Shown: positions 7,984 through 19,018, counted from the first letter of the stretch. The stretch is 64,000 nucleotides of DNA from Aureimonas fodinaquatilis (GCF_008369445.1 NZ_VTWH01000001.1:558001-622000), one strand, 5' to 3'. Numbers and translations: made by a program. The notes: generated by a model not told the origin, from the sequence alone.

Positions 7984-8916
7984 GTGAAGCCGGTTCAGCT
8001 TGCAATAGTTGGGCTTGGCAAAATCGCCAGAGATCAGCACCTGCCTGCAATAGCGGCCAGTGCCGGATTTGAACTGGCGGCCATTGCCAGCCGCAATGCC
8101 AGCTTGCCCGGCATTGCCAGTTTCAACTCGCTTGACGACATGCTTGAGCAAGCACCGGATGTGCAGGCGGTTGCCCTGTGCACGCCACCGCAGGGCCGCC
8201 ACCTTCTGGCGGCGCAGGCGTTGCGTGCGGGCAAGCATGTGCTGCTGGAAAAGCCGCCCGGCGCTACCGTGGCGGAAATTGCACCGTTGCAGGCGCTGGC
8301 AATCGAAAACGGCGTTTCCCTGTTCACAACGTGGCATTCGCGCCATGCTGCCGCTGTGGAGCCGGCGCGGCAGGTGCTGGCGCGGGCTAAAATTTCCAGT
8401 GCTCATGTGGCGTGGAAAGAAGATGTTCGACAGTGGCACCCCGGCCAGCAATGGATATGGGAGCCGGGCGGGCTTGGTGTGTTTGACCCGGGCATCAACG
8501 CCCTGTCCATTCTGACCCGCATCTTGCCGCAAGCCCTGTTTCTGGATCAGGCGGTGTTGCAGTTTCCATCCAACCGCGACACGCCGATTGCCGCCACCAT
8601 GCGCTTTCAGGATGGCAATGGGCTGGCGGTCACGGTGGATCTGGACTGGCGGCAACTTGGTCCGCAGATCTGGCACATTGTGCTGGAAACCGACCTTGGC
8701 GAAGTGCGGGTGGACGAGGGTGGCAAGATCCTTCAGGTTGCAGGACAAACGCAGGTTGCCGATGTTGATGCTGAATATGCCGGTATTTATGCCCATTTTG
8801 CCGAACTGATCCGCCGGGGCGAAAGTGATGTTGATTTGACACCGCTTGTGCATGTTGCCGACGCGTTCCTGATCGGCAGGCGCGAGACGGTTGAGCCATT
8901 TGAAGACGCGGTTTGA
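7984..8916 (+). CDS. Gfo/Idh/MocA oxidoreductase: D-galactose / L-arabinose 1-dehydrogenase
   Basis: 310 residues. The Rossmann GLGKIA motif is at 10-15 and the family EKP motif at 89-91. The stretch VRQWHPGQQWIWEPGGLGVF is shared with D-galactose/L-arabinose 1-dehydrogenases (Azospirillum-type). It oxidises the aldose to the 1,5-lactone with NAD(P), the first step of the non-phosphorylative route in the cytoplasm. Start is GTG at 7984, with AAGGA 7 nt upstream; the overlapping ATG at 7982 is out of frame. It heads the operon with the dehydratase, DgoK, DgoA and the ChvE-Ggu transporter. Galactose is favoured because of DgoK/DgoA downstream. Confidence 0.85.
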   Translation: MKPVQLAIVGLGKIARDQHLPAIAASAGFELAAIASRNASLPGIASFNSLDDMLEQAPDVQAVALCTPPQGRHLLAAQALRAGKHVLLEKPPGATVAEIAPLQALAIENGVSLFTTWHSRHAAAVEPARQVLARAKISSAHVAWKEDVRQWHPGQQWIWEPGGLGVFDPGINALSILTRILPQALFLDQAVLQFPSNRDTPIAATMRFQDGNGLAVTVDLDWRQLGPQIWHIVLETDLGEVRVDEGGKILQVAGQTQVADVDAEYAGIYAHFAELIRRGESDVDLTPLVHVADAFLIGRRETVEPFEDAV

Positions 8917-8958
8917 ACCAGCCGCTTACAGACGCTGCTTTACGGAAGTGTAAATGAC

Positions 8959-10767
8959 ATGAGCCATGATCTGACCAACAATTCACCCACCAAGCTGCGT
9001 TCCAGAGCATGGTTCGACAATCCGCTGAATGTGGATATGACAGCGCTGTACCTCGAGCGCTATATGAACTTTGGCCTGAGCCAGGAAGAGTTGCAGTCCG
9101 GCAAGCCGATCATCGGCATTGCGCAGACAGGCTCTGACCTTTCACCCTGCAACCGGCACCACCTTGAGTTGGCGACCCGTGTTCGTGAGGGCATTCGTGA
9201 AGCAGGCGGCATTGCCATCGAGTTCCCGGTGCACCCCATTCAGGAAACCGGCAAGCGGCCGACAGCCGGTCTGGACCGGAACCTTGCCTATCTTGGGCTG
9301 GTGGAAATCCTCTACGGCTATCCGCTGGATGGCGTTGTCCTGACCATTGGCTGCGACAAGACCACGCCTGCCTGTCTGATGGCCGCCGCCACAGTGAATA
9401 TCCCGGCAATTGCCCTTTCTGTCGGGCCAATGTTGAACGGTTGGTTCCGCGGTGAACGAACGGGCTCCGGCACCATCGTCTGGCGCGCAAGAGAACTTCT
9501 GGCCAAGGGCGAAATCGATTATCAGGGCTTTGTAAAGCTGGTTGCTTCTTCCGCACCATCCACCGGCTATTGCAACACCATGGGCACGGCTTCCACCATG
9601 AACTCGCTTGCTGAGGCGCTGGGCATGCAATTGCCGGGTTCTGCGGCAATCCCCGCGCCATACCGGGACCGGCAGGAAATGTCCTACCGCACCGGTTTGC
9701 GGATTGTCGATATGGTTCGCGAGGACATGAAGCCATCCGATATTCTGACCCACGATGCTTTTGTTAACGCCATTCGGGTTAACTCTGCAATCGGCGGTTC
9801 AACCAACGCGCCAATTCATCTCAACGCGCTGGCACGGCACATGGGCGTGGATCTGAAAATTGATGATTGGCAGACTTACGGCCATGACATTCCGCTTCTG
9901 GTCAACCTGCAACCCGCCGGGGAATATCTGGCGGAAGATTATTATCATGCGGGTGGTGTGCCAGCGGTTGTCAACCAGTTGATGGAGCAGGGGCTCATCA
10001 AGGAAGATGCCCTGACCGTCAACGGCAAATCGATAGGCGACAACTGCCGCGGTGCCGTTATCGAAGACGAGAATGTCATTCGCACATTTGACAAGCCTCT
10101 GAAGGCGCAGGCCGGGTTCCTGGTGTTGCGTGGCAATCTGTTCAGCTCTGCCATCATGAAGACCAGCGTTATTTCGCCGGAATTCCGCAACCGCTATCTG
10201 TCCAATCCGAATGATCCGGAAGCCTTTGAAGGCCGCGCAGTGGTGTTTGACGGGCCGGAAGACTACCACCACCGCATTGACGACCCGGCATTGGGCATAG
10301 ACGAGCACACAGTGCTGTTCATGCGCGGTGCGGGGCCGGTGGGCTATCCAGGTGCGGCTGAAGTGGTCAATATGCGCGCGCCGGATTATCTGATCCGACA
10401 GGGTGTTTCATCACTGGCTTGTATTGGTGATGGCCGGCAGTCCGGCACCTCCGGCTCACCTTCAATCTTGAACGCCTCACCAGAAGCCGCGGTGGGTGGC
10501 GGCCTGGCCATTCTGCAAACCGGTGACCGGGTGCGCATTGACCTGGCCAAAGGCAGTGCCAACATTCTGATTTCCGATGAGGAGCTTGCAGAACGTTTCA
10601 AGGCGCTGGAAGCTGCGGGCGGTTATCAATATCCGGAGCATCAGACTCCATGGCAGGAAATTCAACGTGGCGTGGTTGGGCAGATGGAAACCGGCGCTGT
10701 GCTGGAGCCGGCTGTACGCTATCAGCGCATTGCACAGACGCATGGTGTGCCGCGTGACAACCACTGA
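8959..10767 (+). CDS. IlvD/Edd-family sugar-acid dehydratase (galactonate/arabinonate type)
   Basis: 602 residues, full length for the pentonate/hexonate dehydratase branch of the IlvD/Edd family. Three cysteines fit the Fe-S ligands: C64 (DLSPCNRHH), C132 ([10 protein letters not shown]) and C205 ([13 protein letters not shown]). It removes water from the aldonic acid made by the upstream dehydrogenase, giving a 2-keto-3-deoxy acid. This branch is known as L-arabinonate dehydratase but also accepts D-galactonate and D-fuconate; the next genes (DgoK, DgoA) point to galactonate. No lactonase gene is visible in the operon, so lactone opening would be spontaneous or encoded elsewhere. Confidence 0.87.
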   Translation: MSHDLTNNSPTKLRSRAWFDNPLNVDMTALYLERYMNFGLSQEELQSGKPIIGIAQTGSDLSPCNRHHLELATRVREGIREAGGIAIEFPVHPIQETGKRPTAGLDRNLAYLGLVEILYGYPLDGVVLTIGCDKTTPACLMAAATVNIPAIALSVGPMLNGWFRGERTGSGTIVWRARELLAKGEIDYQGFVKLVASSAPSTGYCNTMGTASTMNSLAEALGMQLPGSAAIPAPYRDRQEMSYRTGLRIVDMVREDMKPSDILTHDAFVNAIRVNSAIGGSTNAPIHLNALARHMGVDLKIDDWQTYGHDIPLLVNLQPAGEYLAEDYYHAGGVPAVVNQLMEQGLIKEDALTVNGKSIGDNCRGAVIEDENVIRTFDKPLKAQAGFLVLRGNLFSSAIMKTSVISPEFRNRYLSNPNDPEAFEGRAVVFDGPEDYHHRIDDPALGIDEHTVLFMRGAGPVGYPGAAEVVNMRAPDYLIRQGVSSLACIGDGRQSGTSGSPSILNASPEAAVGGGLAILQTGDRVRIDLAKGSANILISDEELAERFKALEAAGGYQYPEHQTPWQEIQRGVVGQMETGAVLEPAVRYQRIAQTHGVPRDNH

Positions 10768-11719
10768 TAAAAATCACTCCGCAGCAAAAGCCGATGCGCC
10801 ATTTTGCGTGGCGGTGGATTGGGGCACCTCCAGCTTTCGGCTGTGGCTGCTGGCCACAGATGGCACGGTGCTGGCAGAACGGCGCAGCGATGAAGGACTG
10901 ATACTCGCCGCGCGGGAGGGTTTTGCCAATATTCTCGACCAGCACCTTGCCAGATTGCAGGTGCCGGATACCGTGCCTGTTGTGATGTGCGGAATGGTTG
11001 GCGCACGCGGTGGCTGGCTCGAGGCCGCCTATCTGCCTGCGCCTCTGGTGCTGGAAGACCTGGCACTTCATGCCAGCCCGGTTGCGGGGCAAAAACGCCG
11101 GATTCACATTTTGCCCGGAGTCTGCCAGCACGGCGAACAGGGCTTTGATGTCATGCGGGGCGAGGAGACCAAACTGCTTGGCGCAGGCCTGCGCGATGGT
11201 CTGGTGCTGATGCCCGGCACTCATACCAAATGGGCGCAGGTGGCAAACGGGTCGCTTTCCGGCTTTTCCACCTTCATGACCGGAGAGCTGTTTGCTCATC
11301 TGAGCCACGGTGCGGCCTCGGTGCTGCGTCCGGCGCTGGAAGGAGCGGGAGCTGTAGCGCCCCATTCAGAAGCATTTGCGCAGGCAGTGGTGGAAAGCCT
11401 GAATGCACCGGAACAGTTGAGCAACAAGCTGTTCGGAGTGCGAGCAGGCTGGCTGTTGGAGCAGCGGCCGGCCGAAGACAACATGGCGCGGCTTTCCGGT
11501 CTGTTGATCGGGATGGAGATCGCTGGCGCGTTGTCCATTTATCAGCGCCCCGGCACACTGTGCCTCATTGGTGCAGGTCCCGGCGCAGCGGCATATCGCC
11601 AGGCTCTGGACGTGGCCGGATTCAAGCATATAACCGTATTGGATGCAGATGATTGCGTGCAGCGCGGGCTCATGCGGGCTGCATTGAGAATTCATGGTGT
11701 GGAAGGTGTTGGTAAATGA
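10742..11719 (+). CDS. dgoK: 2-dehydro-3-deoxygalactonokinase DgoK
   Basis: 325 residues from the ATG at 10742. The kinase motif [13 protein letters not shown] near the N-terminus and [11 protein letters not shown] with [10 protein letters not shown] are typical of DgoK. It phosphorylates 2-keto-3-deoxygalactonate with ATP to the 6-phosphate. The start is uncertain: ATG 10742 and GTG 10754 both lie inside the end of the dehydratase gene, and neither has a clear ribosome site, so translational coupling is likely. The stop overlaps dgoA by 4 bp. Confidence 0.87.
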   Translation: MVCRVTTTDKNHSAAKADAPFCVAVDWGTSSFRLWLLATDGTVLAERRSDEGLILAAREGFANILDQHLARLQVPDTVPVVMCGMVGARGGWLEAAYLPAPLVLEDLALHASPVAGQKRRIHILPGVCQHGEQGFDVMRGEETKLLGAGLRDGLVLMPGTHTKWAQVANGSLSGFSTFMTGELFAHLSHGAASVLRPALEGAGAVAPHSEAFAQAVVESLNAPEQLSNKLFGVRAGWLLEQRPAEDNMARLSGLLIGMEIAGALSIYQRPGTLCLIGAGPGAAAYRQALDVAGFKHITVLDADDCVQRGLMRAALRIHGVEGVGK

Positions 11720-12357
11720 TGCAAGAGCGCATTGCATGGCCCGGTTTAAAGCGCAATCTGGTGGCCATTCTGCGCGGACTGACATTTGATGAGGTAGAGC
11801 CTGTGGTGGGCGGCCTTATTGAGGCAGGCTTCGAAGCAATAGAAATTCCGCTGAATTCACCGGCGCCTTTTCGCTCCATTGAGGCAGCCGTACGACTGGC
11901 ACCTGAAACGCACTACATTGGCGCGGGAACGGTTCTGCAGGTGGAAGACGTGGATCGGCTGGCGCATGTTGGTGGCCGCCTCATGGTCAGCCCCAATATT
12001 GATGCAGCTATCATCCAGCGTGCGTCGGAACAGGGCATGGTAACCATGCCCGGCGTGTTCAGCGCCACAGAGGCGCTGGCAGCATGCAAGGCCGGAGCAT
12101 CGGCGCTGAAGTTTTTTCCCGCCAGTGTGCTCGGCCCGGCTGGAATTGCTGCAATTTCGGCAATTCTGCCATCCGGAACCGTCATCGGCGCGGTCGGCGG
12201 TGTCGCTGACAACCAGTTTCAGGCCTATGCCAATGTTGGTGTGCGGGCGTTTGGCCTTGGATCAAGCCTGTATAAGCCGGGCATGCCGGCAGCGCAGGTG
12301 GCGCTGAATGCAAAGGCGGCTGTGGCCGCTTATGACGCAGCGTTTGCAGGGGAGTAG
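11716..12357 (+). CDS. dgoA: 2-dehydro-3-deoxy-6-phosphogalactonate aldolase DgoA
   Basis: 213 residues, class I aldolase of the KDPG/KDPGal family. The Schiff-base lysine is K132 (ASALKFFPAS) and the general base is E43 (FEAIEIPLNSP). It splits 2-keto-3-deoxy-6-phosphogalactonate to pyruvate and glyceraldehyde 3-phosphate, ending the DeLey-Doudoroff pathway. The length and the PLNSP sequence match DgoA rather than Eda. It is translationally coupled to dgoK (ATGATG) and is followed by an 86 bp gap before chvE. Confidence 0.9.
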   Translation: MMQERIAWPGLKRNLVAILRGLTFDEVEPVVGGLIEAGFEAIEIPLNSPAPFRSIEAAVRLAPETHYIGAGTVLQVEDVDRLAHVGGRLMVSPNIDAAIIQRASEQGMVTMPGVFSATEALAACKAGASALKFFPASVLGPAGIAAISAILPSGTVIGAVGGVADNQFQAYANVGVRAFGLGSSLYKPGMPAAQVALNAKAAVAAYDAAFAGE

Positions 12358-12410
12358 GCACACAGGTTTCAGCCAGACCCGATAAAAACAAAAACGGGTT
12401 GGCACAACGC

Positions 12411-12425
12411 GCCGCATGGTGCGGC
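12411..12425 (+). other. Small hairpin before chvE
   Basis: GCCGCA-TGG-TGCGGC forms a 6 bp stem about 10 nt before the GGGAGG ribosome site of chvE. No T-run follows, so it is not a terminator. It could mark an mRNA processing or stabilising point separating the catabolic genes from the highly expressed binding protein. Confidence 0.3.
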
Positions 12426-12443
12426 CGTTAATGGGAGGTGTAA

Positions 12444-13505
12444 ATGAAAACTGTTCTCAAATGGGCGGCAGTGCTGGCGCTCGGCATGTCCGTTATTACG
12501 CCTGCCGCCGCGCAGGACAAGGGCCTGGTTGGCATTGCCATGCCGACAAAAAGCTCTGCCCGCTGGATCGACGATGGCAACAACATGTCGAAGATCCTGC
12601 AGGAGCGCGGTTATACAACCGACATGCAATATGCCGATGACGATATTCCCAACCAGCTTTCCCAGGTTGAGAATATGGTGGTCAAGGGCGCCAATGTGCT
12701 GGTCATCGCCTCAATTGACGGCACCACGCTGTCGGATGTGCTGCAACAGGCTGCCGACATGGATGTGAAGGTCATCGCCTATGACCGGCTGATCCGCGAA
12801 ACGCCCAATGTTGATTACTACGCCACTTTTGACAATTTTCAGGTCGGTGTCTTGCAGGCGCAATCCATTGTGGATGCCCTGAATGCGGAAACCGAAGCGG
12901 GCCCGTTCAACATTGAACTGTTTGGCGGCTCTCCGGACGATAACAACGCCTATTTCTTCTATGATGGCGCCATGAGTGTGCTGCAACCATTGATTGATAG
13001 TGGCAAGATGGTGGTGGTGTCCGGCCAGATGGGTATGGATAAGGTTTCCACCCTGCGCTGGGACCCGGCCGTCGCACAGGCCCGCATGGATAACATTCTG
13101 TCGGCTTTCTACAATGACAAGAAGGTGGACGCTGTGCTCTCGCCATATGACGGGCTGTCGATCGGCATTCTGTCATCGCTCAAGGGTGTTGGCTATGGCT
13201 CGGCAGACCTGAAAATGCCGATTGTTTCGGGGCAGGATGCCGAAGTGCAGTCGGTGAAATCCATCCTGGCAGGCGAGCAGACGTCAACCATTTTCAAAGA
13301 CACGCGCGAACTGGCGCAGGTGACCGCGAATATGGTGGACGCAGTTATGGCTGGCACAGAGCCAGAGGTTAACGACACCACCACCTATGACAATGGTGTC
13401 AAAGTCGTGCCCTCCTATCTGTTGAAGCCGGTTGTTGTAACCAAGGACAACTGGAAGGAAGTTCTGGTCGACAGCGGTTACTACACCGAAGACCAGCTTA
13501 AATAG
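12444..13505 (+). CDS. chvE: ChvE-type multiple-sugar periplasmic binding protein
   Basis: 353 residues. A signal peptide ends near residue 23 ([24 protein letters not shown]). The mature start, [20 protein letters not shown], and later VIAYDRLI and [13 protein letters not shown] are characteristic of ChvE/XylF-like type I binding proteins. It binds galactose, arabinose, glucose and related aldoses in the periplasm and feeds GguAB. In Agrobacterium ChvE also signals sugar to a sensor kinase; nothing here requires that role. GGGAGG lies 8 nt before the ATG. A strong hairpin follows the stop, as usual when the binding protein is made in excess. Confidence 0.92.
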   Translation: MKTVLKWAAVLALGMSVITPAAAQDKGLVGIAMPTKSSARWIDDGNNMSKILQERGYTTDMQYADDDIPNQLSQVENMVVKGANVLVIASIDGTTLSDVLQQAADMDVKVIAYDRLIRETPNVDYYATFDNFQVGVLQAQSIVDALNAETEAGPFNIELFGGSPDDNNAYFFYDGAMSVLQPLIDSGKMVVVSGQMGMDKVSTLRWDPAVAQARMDNILSAFYNDKKVDAVLSPYDGLSIGILSSLKGVGYGSADLKMPIVSGQDAEVQSVKSILAGEQTSTIFKDTRELAQVTANMVDAVMAGTEPEVNDTTTYDNGVKVVPSYLLKPVVVTKDNWKEVLVDSGYYTEDQLK

Positions 13506-13516
13506 GCTCAAGCTGA

Positions 13517-13536
13517 GGGGCGGCACCCGCCGCCCC
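13517..13536 (+). other. Strong intercistronic hairpin between chvE and gguA
   Basis: GGGGCGGC-ACCC-GCCGCCCC is a perfect 8 bp stem with a 4-nt loop and no T-run. It lies between the binding-protein gene and the ATPase gene. The position fits an mRNA 3'-end stabiliser or partial terminator that lets chvE be expressed above gguAB. Confidence 0.6.
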
Positions 13537-13567
13537 ATGGCCTTCTCTCCAATACGGAGCGTCAGCA

Positions 13568-15100
13568 ATGAGTGCTATTCTGGAAATGCGTGGCATTTCA
13601 AAGGCTTTTACCGGCGTGAAAGCCCTGTCTGAAGTGAATTTAACGGTGCAGCCGGCTGAAATACACGCGGTTGTGGGCGAAAATGGCGCTGGCAAATCCA
13701 CCTTGATGAAGGTGCTGTCGGGGGTGTACCCGCATGGCTCCTATGAAGGCGAGATTTTCTACGAGGGCCAGGAACGGCATTTCCGCACGGTCAATGATTC
13801 CGAAGCCCTTGGCATCATTATCATTCATCAGGAATTGGCGCTGATCCCGCTGATGTCGATTGCCGAGAACATCTTTCTCGGCAACGCCCCGGCGAAGTTC
13901 GGCATTATCGACCAGTCGGAAGTGTTTGAGCGCTCGCGCGCGTTGCTGCGTAAGGTGGGCCTGAAGGAAAACCCTGACACGCTGATCACCAGTCTTGGTG
14001 TCGGCAAGCAGCAATTGGTGGAAATTGCCAAGGCGCTTTCCAAGGAAGTGCGGCTGTTGATCCTTGATGAACCGACAGCCAGCCTGAATGAATCTGACTC
14101 GAATGCCTTGCTGGATCTGCTGATGGAATTTCGGGCCCAGGGCATTTCATCCATTCTGATTTCCCACAAACTCAATGAAATATCCCGCGTTGCCGACCGC
14201 ATAACCGTGCTTCGAGACGGCAAGACCGTGGCCACCATGGATTGCCATGCCGGGGTTGTGGAAGAAGACGAAATTATTCGCAAAATGGTGGATCGCGATC
14301 TGGAAAGCCGGTTTCCCAAGCGTGAACCAAAAATTGGTGAGACAATTTTTGCGGTGAAGGACTGGACAGTGTTTCACCCGCAGCACACCCACCGCAAAGT
14401 GGTGCGCAATGTGGATTTTGCGGTGCGGGCGGGGGAAATCGTCGGCATTGCCGGGTTGATGGGGGCAGGTCGTACCGAATTTGCCATGAGCATTTTTGGC
14501 CGCTCCTGGGGGCACAATATTTCCGGCAGTGCCTGGATAAAAGGCCAGCCGGTCACTCTTTCCAGCGTGCCCGCGGCCATTGCCGCCGGGTTGGCTTACG
14601 TAACGGAAGATCGCAAGCAACTGGGCCTTCTGCTGGATGAAGATATTCGCAAGAACATAACGCTGGCCAATCTGGCCGGGGTTTCTCACCACCGTGTTCT
14701 GGACGATGTGGAAGAGTTGCGCGTGGCCAACAGTTACCGGGACCGAATGCGCATTCGCTCATCCAGCATCTACCAGGAAACCGGCAAACTTTCGGGCGGC
14801 AACCAGCAGAAAGTTGTGCTGTCGAAATGGCTGTTTTCCAACCCGCAGGTGCTGTTTCTGGATGAACCGACACGCGGCATTGATGTGGGTGCGAAATACG
14901 AAATCTACTCCATCATCAACGACCTTGCCGACAGCGGCAAAGGCGTTGTCATGATCTCGTCGGAAATGCCGGAACTGCTGGGCATCTGCGATCGGATCAT
15001 GGTGATGAATGAGGGCATGTTCGTTGGCGAGTTCAGCCGCGAAGAAGCCAGTCAGGAAAAAATCATGCGTGCAATCATGCGCAAGGAGACCGTGCAATGA
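13568..15100 (+). CDS. gguA: Sugar ABC transporter ATPase GguA (two nucleotide-binding domains)
   Basis: 510 residues with duplicated ABC domains. The first has GENGAGKST and LDEPTASLN. The second has [14 protein letters not shown] and [17 protein letters not shown], its Walker A region being degenerate (GLMGAGRTE), as is normal for sugar ATPases of the RbsA/MglA/GguA type. It powers uptake of ChvE-bound sugars at the inner membrane. It overlaps gguB by 4 bp. Confidence 0.92.
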   Translation: MSAILEMRGISKAFTGVKALSEVNLTVQPAEIHAVVGENGAGKSTLMKVLSGVYPHGSYEGEIFYEGQERHFRTVNDSEALGIIIIHQELALIPLMSIAENIFLGNAPAKFGIIDQSEVFERSRALLRKVGLKENPDTLITSLGVGKQQLVEIAKALSKEVRLLILDEPTASLNESDSNALLDLLMEFRAQGISSILISHKLNEISRVADRITVLRDGKTVATMDCHAGVVEEDEIIRKMVDRDLESRFPKREPKIGETIFAVKDWTVFHPQHTHRKVVRNVDFAVRAGEIVGIAGLMGAGRTEFAMSIFGRSWGHNISGSAWIKGQPVTLSSVPAAIAAGLAYVTEDRKQLGLLLDEDIRKNITLANLAGVSHHRVLDDVEELRVANSYRDRMRIRSSSIYQETGKLSGGNQQKVVLSKWLFSNPQVLFLDEPTRGIDVGAKYEIYSIINDLADSGKGVVMISSEMPELLGICDRIMVMNEGMFVGEFSREEASQEKIMRAIMRKETVQ

Positions 15101-16284
15101 GCGACAAGACAGCCTCGCTGCCGGAAGCGCGCAGCTATAACGGCTTCCTCAAGAACAATCTTCGTGATTACGGCATGCTGTTGTCGCTGCTCGCAATCAT
15201 GATCTTTTTCCAGTTCATGACCGACGGCACGCTGATGCGGCCTTTGAACCTGACGAACCTGATTTTGCAGAACAGCTACATTGTCATCATGGCGCTGGGC
15301 ATGCTGCTGGTCATTGTTTCCGGCCACATTGACCTGTCTGTGGGGTCGGTGGCAGGGTTCATCGGCGCGGTTGCGGCGGTTCTGATGGTTCAGTACGGCG
15401 TGCATGCCATCATTGCCGTGGCCATATGCCTGTGCATCGGCGGTTTGATTGGCGCGGCGCAGGGCTATTTTGTCGCTTATCTGAAAATCCCGTCCTTCAT
15501 TGTCACACTGGCCGGCATGCTGGTGTTCAAGGGCTTGAGCCTTGCGGTTCTGGGCGGAGCATCCGTTGGCCCGTTCCCGACCACATTCCAGCGGCTTTCG
15601 TCCGGCTTCATTCCGGACGTTTTCGCAACGCCGGGTCTGAAACTGACATCTCTTATTCTGGGCACCGGGCTGGCGCTGGCTCTGGTTTATCTGAATTTCC
15701 GCACAAGATCGCGCCAGCAGCGGCACAACACCGAGACAGAGCCCTACGGCTTTTTCGTATTCAAGAATTTCGTGCTGTTCTCTGTTGTCACCTACTTCAC
15801 TTACCTTCTGGCGTCGCTGCGCGGCCTGCCGAACGTCCTGCTCATCATGGTGGCGCTGATTGCGCTGTATGCCTTCGTGGCCAACCGCACCACAATCGGC
15901 CGGCAGATTTATGCCGTAGGCGGCAATGAGAAAGCGGCCAAGCTTTCAGGCGTCATGACCGAGCGACTGACCTTTCTGACCTTTGTGAACATGGGTGTGC
16001 TTGCGGCGCTGGCAGGGCTGATCTTTGCTGCGCGTTTGAACACGGCAACGCCCAAGGCGGGTCTGGGTTTTGAGCTCGATGTTATTGCCGCCTGTTTCAT
16101 TGGTGGCGCGTCTGCCTATGGCGGCGTGGGCAAGGTGGTTGGAGCCGTCATTGGCGCATTCATTATGGGCGTGATGAACAACGGCATGTCCATTCTGGGA
16201 ATTGGCATTGATTATCAGCAGGTTATCAAAGGCATCGTGCTTCTGGGCGCTGTCTGCATCGATGTGTACAATCAGCGGCGGTGA
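15097..16284 (+). CDS. gguB: Sugar ABC transporter permease GguB
   Basis: 395 residues, a polytopic permease of the BPD_transp_2 type with about ten hydrophobic segments. The [12 protein letters not shown] motif and [19 protein letters not shown] near the end are typical of RbsC/XylH/GguB permeases. The length is longer than RbsC and matches the XylH/GguB group. It forms the channel for ChvE-delivered sugars with GguA. It is the last gene of the sugar operon; 73 bp separate it from purU and I see no terminator there. Confidence 0.92.
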   Translation: MSDKTASLPEARSYNGFLKNNLRDYGMLLSLLAIMIFFQFMTDGTLMRPLNLTNLILQNSYIVIMALGMLLVIVSGHIDLSVGSVAGFIGAVAAVLMVQYGVHAIIAVAICLCIGGLIGAAQGYFVAYLKIPSFIVTLAGMLVFKGLSLAVLGGASVGPFPTTFQRLSSGFIPDVFATPGLKLTSLILGTGLALALVYLNFRTRSRQQRHNTETEPYGFFVFKNFVLFSVVTYFTYLLASLRGLPNVLLIMVALIALYAFVANRTTIGRQIYAVGGNEKAAKLSGVMTERLTFLTFVNMGVLAALAGLIFAARLNTATPKAGLGFELDVIAACFIGGASAYGGVGKVVGAVIGAFIMGVMNNGMSILGIGIDYQQVIKGIVLLGAVCIDVYNQRR

Positions 16285-16357
16285 ACGGACTTGTAAAAGC
16301 GGTTCTATATTGGGCGGCAATGGTTTATAGGCAGCGCAACAAAACGCCGGAGCCGCC

Positions 16358-17221
16358 ATGCTGTCCAATCAGTACACGCTAACGCTTTCATGTCCCAACA
16401 GGCCGGGTATCGTGGCTGCCGTGTCACGCCATCTGTTTGAAAATGGTGGCGATATACGCGAAGCCCATCAATATGATGATGAGGAAACGGGCCGGTTTTT
16501 CATGCGGGTTCGTTTCAGCCTGGTCAATGGCACCGAAAATGCCGACCAACTGACGGCGAGTTTCGGCAATGTTGCACAGCCATTCGACATGGAGTGGGCA
16601 GTGCATTGTGTCGGCGCGCGACAGAAAGTGCTGATCCTGGTTTCCAAATTCGACCATTGCCTTGCTGATCTTCTGTATCGCTGGCGCATTGGCGAACTGC
16701 AAATGGACATCGCCGGTATTGTCGCCAACTATCCGCGGGAGACATACAATCATCTGGATCTGGACGGTGTTCCATTTCACTATCTGCCGGTAACCAGACA
16801 GACCAAGCTGGAGCAGGAGGCGGACGTCTGGAAGATTGTGCAGGAAAGCGGCGCCGATCTGGTGGTGCTGGCGCGCTACATGCAAATCCTGTCTGATGGC
16901 CTGGCTGCCAAGCTGGCAGGGCGCTGCATCAACATTCACCACTCGTTTCTGCCGGGCTTCAAGGGGGCAAAGCCCTATCACCAGGCGCATCGGCGCGGAG
17001 TCAAACTCATTGGCGCAACGGCCCATTATGTCACCGCCGATCTGGATGAAGGGCCGATCATCGAGCAGGATGTGGAGCGGATTTCGCATCACGACACGCC
17101 AGAGGATCTGGTGCGCAAGGGGCGGGATATTGAGCGGCGGGTGCTTTCCCGCGCAATTGCCTGGCACCTCGACAGCCGCATCATCCTTAACGGCGCAAAG
17201 ACTGTTGTTTTCCATGACTGA
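16358..17221 (+). CDS. purU: Formyltetrahydrofolate deformylase PurU
   Basis: 287 residues. An N-terminal ACT domain (about 5-85, [25 protein letters not shown]) is followed by a formyltransferase-fold hydrolase. The catalytic set [19 protein letters not shown] with the downstream D in [13 protein letters not shown] is conserved. It hydrolyses 10-formyl-THF to formate and THF, balancing the one-carbon pool. Position next to folD ties both to folate one-carbon turnover. Confidence 0.93.
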   Translation: MLSNQYTLTLSCPNRPGIVAAVSRHLFENGGDIREAHQYDDEETGRFFMRVRFSLVNGTENADQLTASFGNVAQPFDMEWAVHCVGARQKVLILVSKFDHCLADLLYRWRIGELQMDIAGIVANYPRETYNHLDLDGVPFHYLPVTRQTKLEQEADVWKIVQESGADLVVLARYMQILSDGLAAKLAGRCINIHHSFLPGFKGAKPYHQAHRRGVKLIGATAHYVTADLDEGPIIEQDVERISHHDTPEDLVRKGRDIERRVLSRAIAWHLDSRIILNGAKTVVFHD

Positions 17222-17268
17222 ATAATGGGTGCCACCTGTATCGCAGGCGGCCCGAGGAGTTTTTGAGA

Positions 17269-18138
17269 ATGAGCGCAACCATTATTGATGGTAAGGCGGT
17301 TTCGGCCCAATTGCGGGCCGAGTTGGCGGGCACGGCAGCCCGGTTTGAGCAGCGCGTGGGTCGCAAGGCTGGCTTGGCTGTGGTGCTGGTTGGCAATGAC
17401 CCGGCCAGCGAAGTCTACGTTAACTCCAAAATCCAGAAGACGAAGGAAACCGGAATGGCCAGCTTTGCGCATCGGCTGCCGGCAGATACGGATCAGGAAA
17501 CGCTGCTGGCGCTGGTGCAGCAACTGAACGACGATGATGCTGTAGACGGTATTCTGGTGCAATTGCCTCTGCCCGGACATCTGGATGCAGGTCCCGTCAT
17601 TCTGGCCATTGATCCGGCCAAGGATGTCGATGGCCTGCACCCTGAAAATGCCGGGCGTTTGCTGGCAGGATTGCCGGGGCTGGTGCCTTGCACGCCTTCC
17701 GGTGCCATGATTCTGGTGCGCCGGGCGGTTGAAGATCTTTCCGGCCTGCATGCGGTGGTGATTGGCCGCTCCAATCTGGTTGGCAAGCCGGTGGCACAAT
17801 TGCTGCTCAACGCCAATGCCACGGTAACGATGGCGCATTCACGCACGCGCAATCTGGCGGAGCTGTGCCGCACGGCAGATATTCTCGTCGCTGCTGTCGG
17901 CAGGCCGGAACTGGTGCGTGGAGACTGGATAAAGCCCGGGGCAGTGGTGATTGATGTCGGGGTCAACCGCCTTGCGCCGGAAGGACAGGCGGCCAAGGGG
18001 CGTCTGGTCGGCGATGTCGCCTATGCCGAGGCTGCGCAAGTGGCCGGGGCCATAACTCCGGTACCGGGTGGGGTAGGGCCCATGACCATTGCCTGCCTGT
18101 TGCAAAACACGCTGACCGCCGCAGAACGGCGCATTTGA
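17269..18138 (+). CDS. folD: Bifunctional methylene-THF dehydrogenase / methenyl-THF cyclohydrolase FolD
   Basis: 289 residues. [11 protein letters not shown] (50-60) holds the catalytic Tyr and Lys (Y50, K54). QLPLP and the NADP-site [11 protein letters not shown] follow, and [15 protein letters not shown] closes the fold. It interconverts methylene-, methenyl- and 10-formyl-THF in the cytoplasm, supplying the PurU substrate. GAGGAG at 17254-17259 sits 9 nt before the ATG at 17269, so the TTG six bases upstream is rejected as start. A good terminator follows. Confidence 0.94.
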   Translation: MSATIIDGKAVSAQLRAELAGTAARFEQRVGRKAGLAVVLVGNDPASEVYVNSKIQKTKETGMASFAHRLPADTDQETLLALVQQLNDDDAVDGILVQLPLPGHLDAGPVILAIDPAKDVDGLHPENAGRLLAGLPGLVPCTPSGAMILVRRAVEDLSGLHAVVIGRSNLVGKPVAQLLLNANATVTMAHSRTRNLAELCRTADILVAAVGRPELVRGDWIKPGAVVIDVGVNRLAPEGQAAKGRLVGDVAYAEAAQVAGAITPVPGGVGPMTIACLLQNTLTAAERRI

Positions 18139-18146
18139 AATAGGGT

Positions 18147-18184
18147 GAGGCCGGATGCGTTGTGCATCCAGCCTCAATGTTTTT
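18147..18184 (+). terminator. Rho-independent terminator after folD
   Basis: GAGGC-c-GGATGC (18147-18158), loop GTTGT, GCATCC-a-GCCTC (18164-18175), then AATG and TTTTT (18180-18184). It ends the plus-strand purU-folD unit. The T-run overlaps the stop codon of the convergent dehydrogenase gene. Confidence 0.75.
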
Positions 18185-19001
18185 ACCAGGCGGTGAAGCC
18201 GCCATCGACCGTGACGTTCGAGCCGGTCATGTAGGAAGAGGCATCGGAAGCGAGGAAGCGGACAACGCCGTTATACTCGTCAATCTCTGCCTGACGGCGC
18301 ATAGGCACCCGCTCCAGAAACGCTTCGGTGAATTCCTTGTCAAAAGCGGCTGTTTTAACGCCGCCGAAGGAAATCAGGTTCACGCGCACCTTTTTCTCGG
18401 CCCAGTAGGTGCCAAGATAGCGGGTGAAATTGATCAGGCCCGACTTGGATGCCGCATAGGACGCAGCCTTGATGAAGGGTATGCCATCGCGCTTTTCACG
18501 ATAGGCATAAAGCGCCTGATTGGGCGAAACCAGACCGTAGATCGAGCCGACATTGATGATCGAGCCGCGCTGCTTTTCAGCCATTTTGGTGCCAACCACC
18601 TGGCTGGTCAGCATAACGCCGGTCAGGTTGGTTTCAATGATTTCATCCCAGTAATGCTGCGGATAGACCTCAAACGGCGCATTCTGCTCAGCAGAGCCAT
18701 TTGGCTTGGAGTCGATGCCGGCATTGTTGACCAGAATATGCGGCACACCCCAGTCTTCAATCAACTGGCTGGTGGCAGCTTCCAGTCCGGCCTTGTCGGT
18801 CACGCTGGCTTCATAAACATTGATGCGGTCTTCAAGGCCGGGAAACTTGTCGGCAATCTGTTCGCGTGTGAAAGGGCGGCGGCTGTAAATGGCCACCTTG
18901 GCACCGGATTCCGCCAGCGACTTGGAAAATTGGGTACCCAATTGACCCAATCCACCTGTCACCACCGCAACCCGGTCCTTGATGCTGAAAATATCCGTCA
19001 T
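18183..19001 (-). CDS. Short-chain dehydrogenase/reductase (SDR), last gene of the unknown-acid operon
   Basis: 272 residues, classical SDR. The cofactor motif is TGGLGQLG (15-22), followed by NNAG (92-95), the catalytic Ser about 153 and YxxxK at Y182/K186. It should oxidise a hydroxyl of a polyol or hydroxy acid, or reduce a ketone, with NAD(P). GGAG lies 9 nt before the ATG. It is 17 bp downstream of the HpcH/HpaI aldolase gene. Together with the ABC importer these two form a minus-strand operon for an unidentified substrate. Confidence 0.88.
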   Translation of the reverse strand: MTDIFSIKDRVAVVTGGLGQLGTQFSKSLAESGAKVAIYSRRPFTREQIADKFPGLEDRINVYEASVTDKAGLEAATSQLIEDWGVPHILVNNAGIDSKPNGSAEQNAPFEVYPQHYWDEIIETNLTGVMLTSQVVGTKMAEKQRGSIINVGSIYGLVSPNQALYAYREKRDGIPFIKAASYAASKSGLINFTRYLGTYWAEKKVRVNLISFGGVKTAAFDKEFTEAFLERVPMRRQAEIDEYNGVVRFLASDASSYMTGSNVTVDGGFTAW

Positions 19002-19018
19002 ATCTGCAAACTCCGGGT

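Noticed and set aside
7855-8853. Long minus-strand ORF of 332 codons opposite the aldose dehydrogenase gene
   Set aside because: The plus-strand frame has clear Gfo/Idh/MocA motifs; the minus translation is rich in Arg, His and Gln without any family signature, a shadow of GC-rich codon bias.
15052-15726. Minus-strand ORF of 224 codons opposite gguB
   Set aside because: Composition (many Gln, His, Asn, Arg) is typical of an antisense shadow; gguB has strong permease features.
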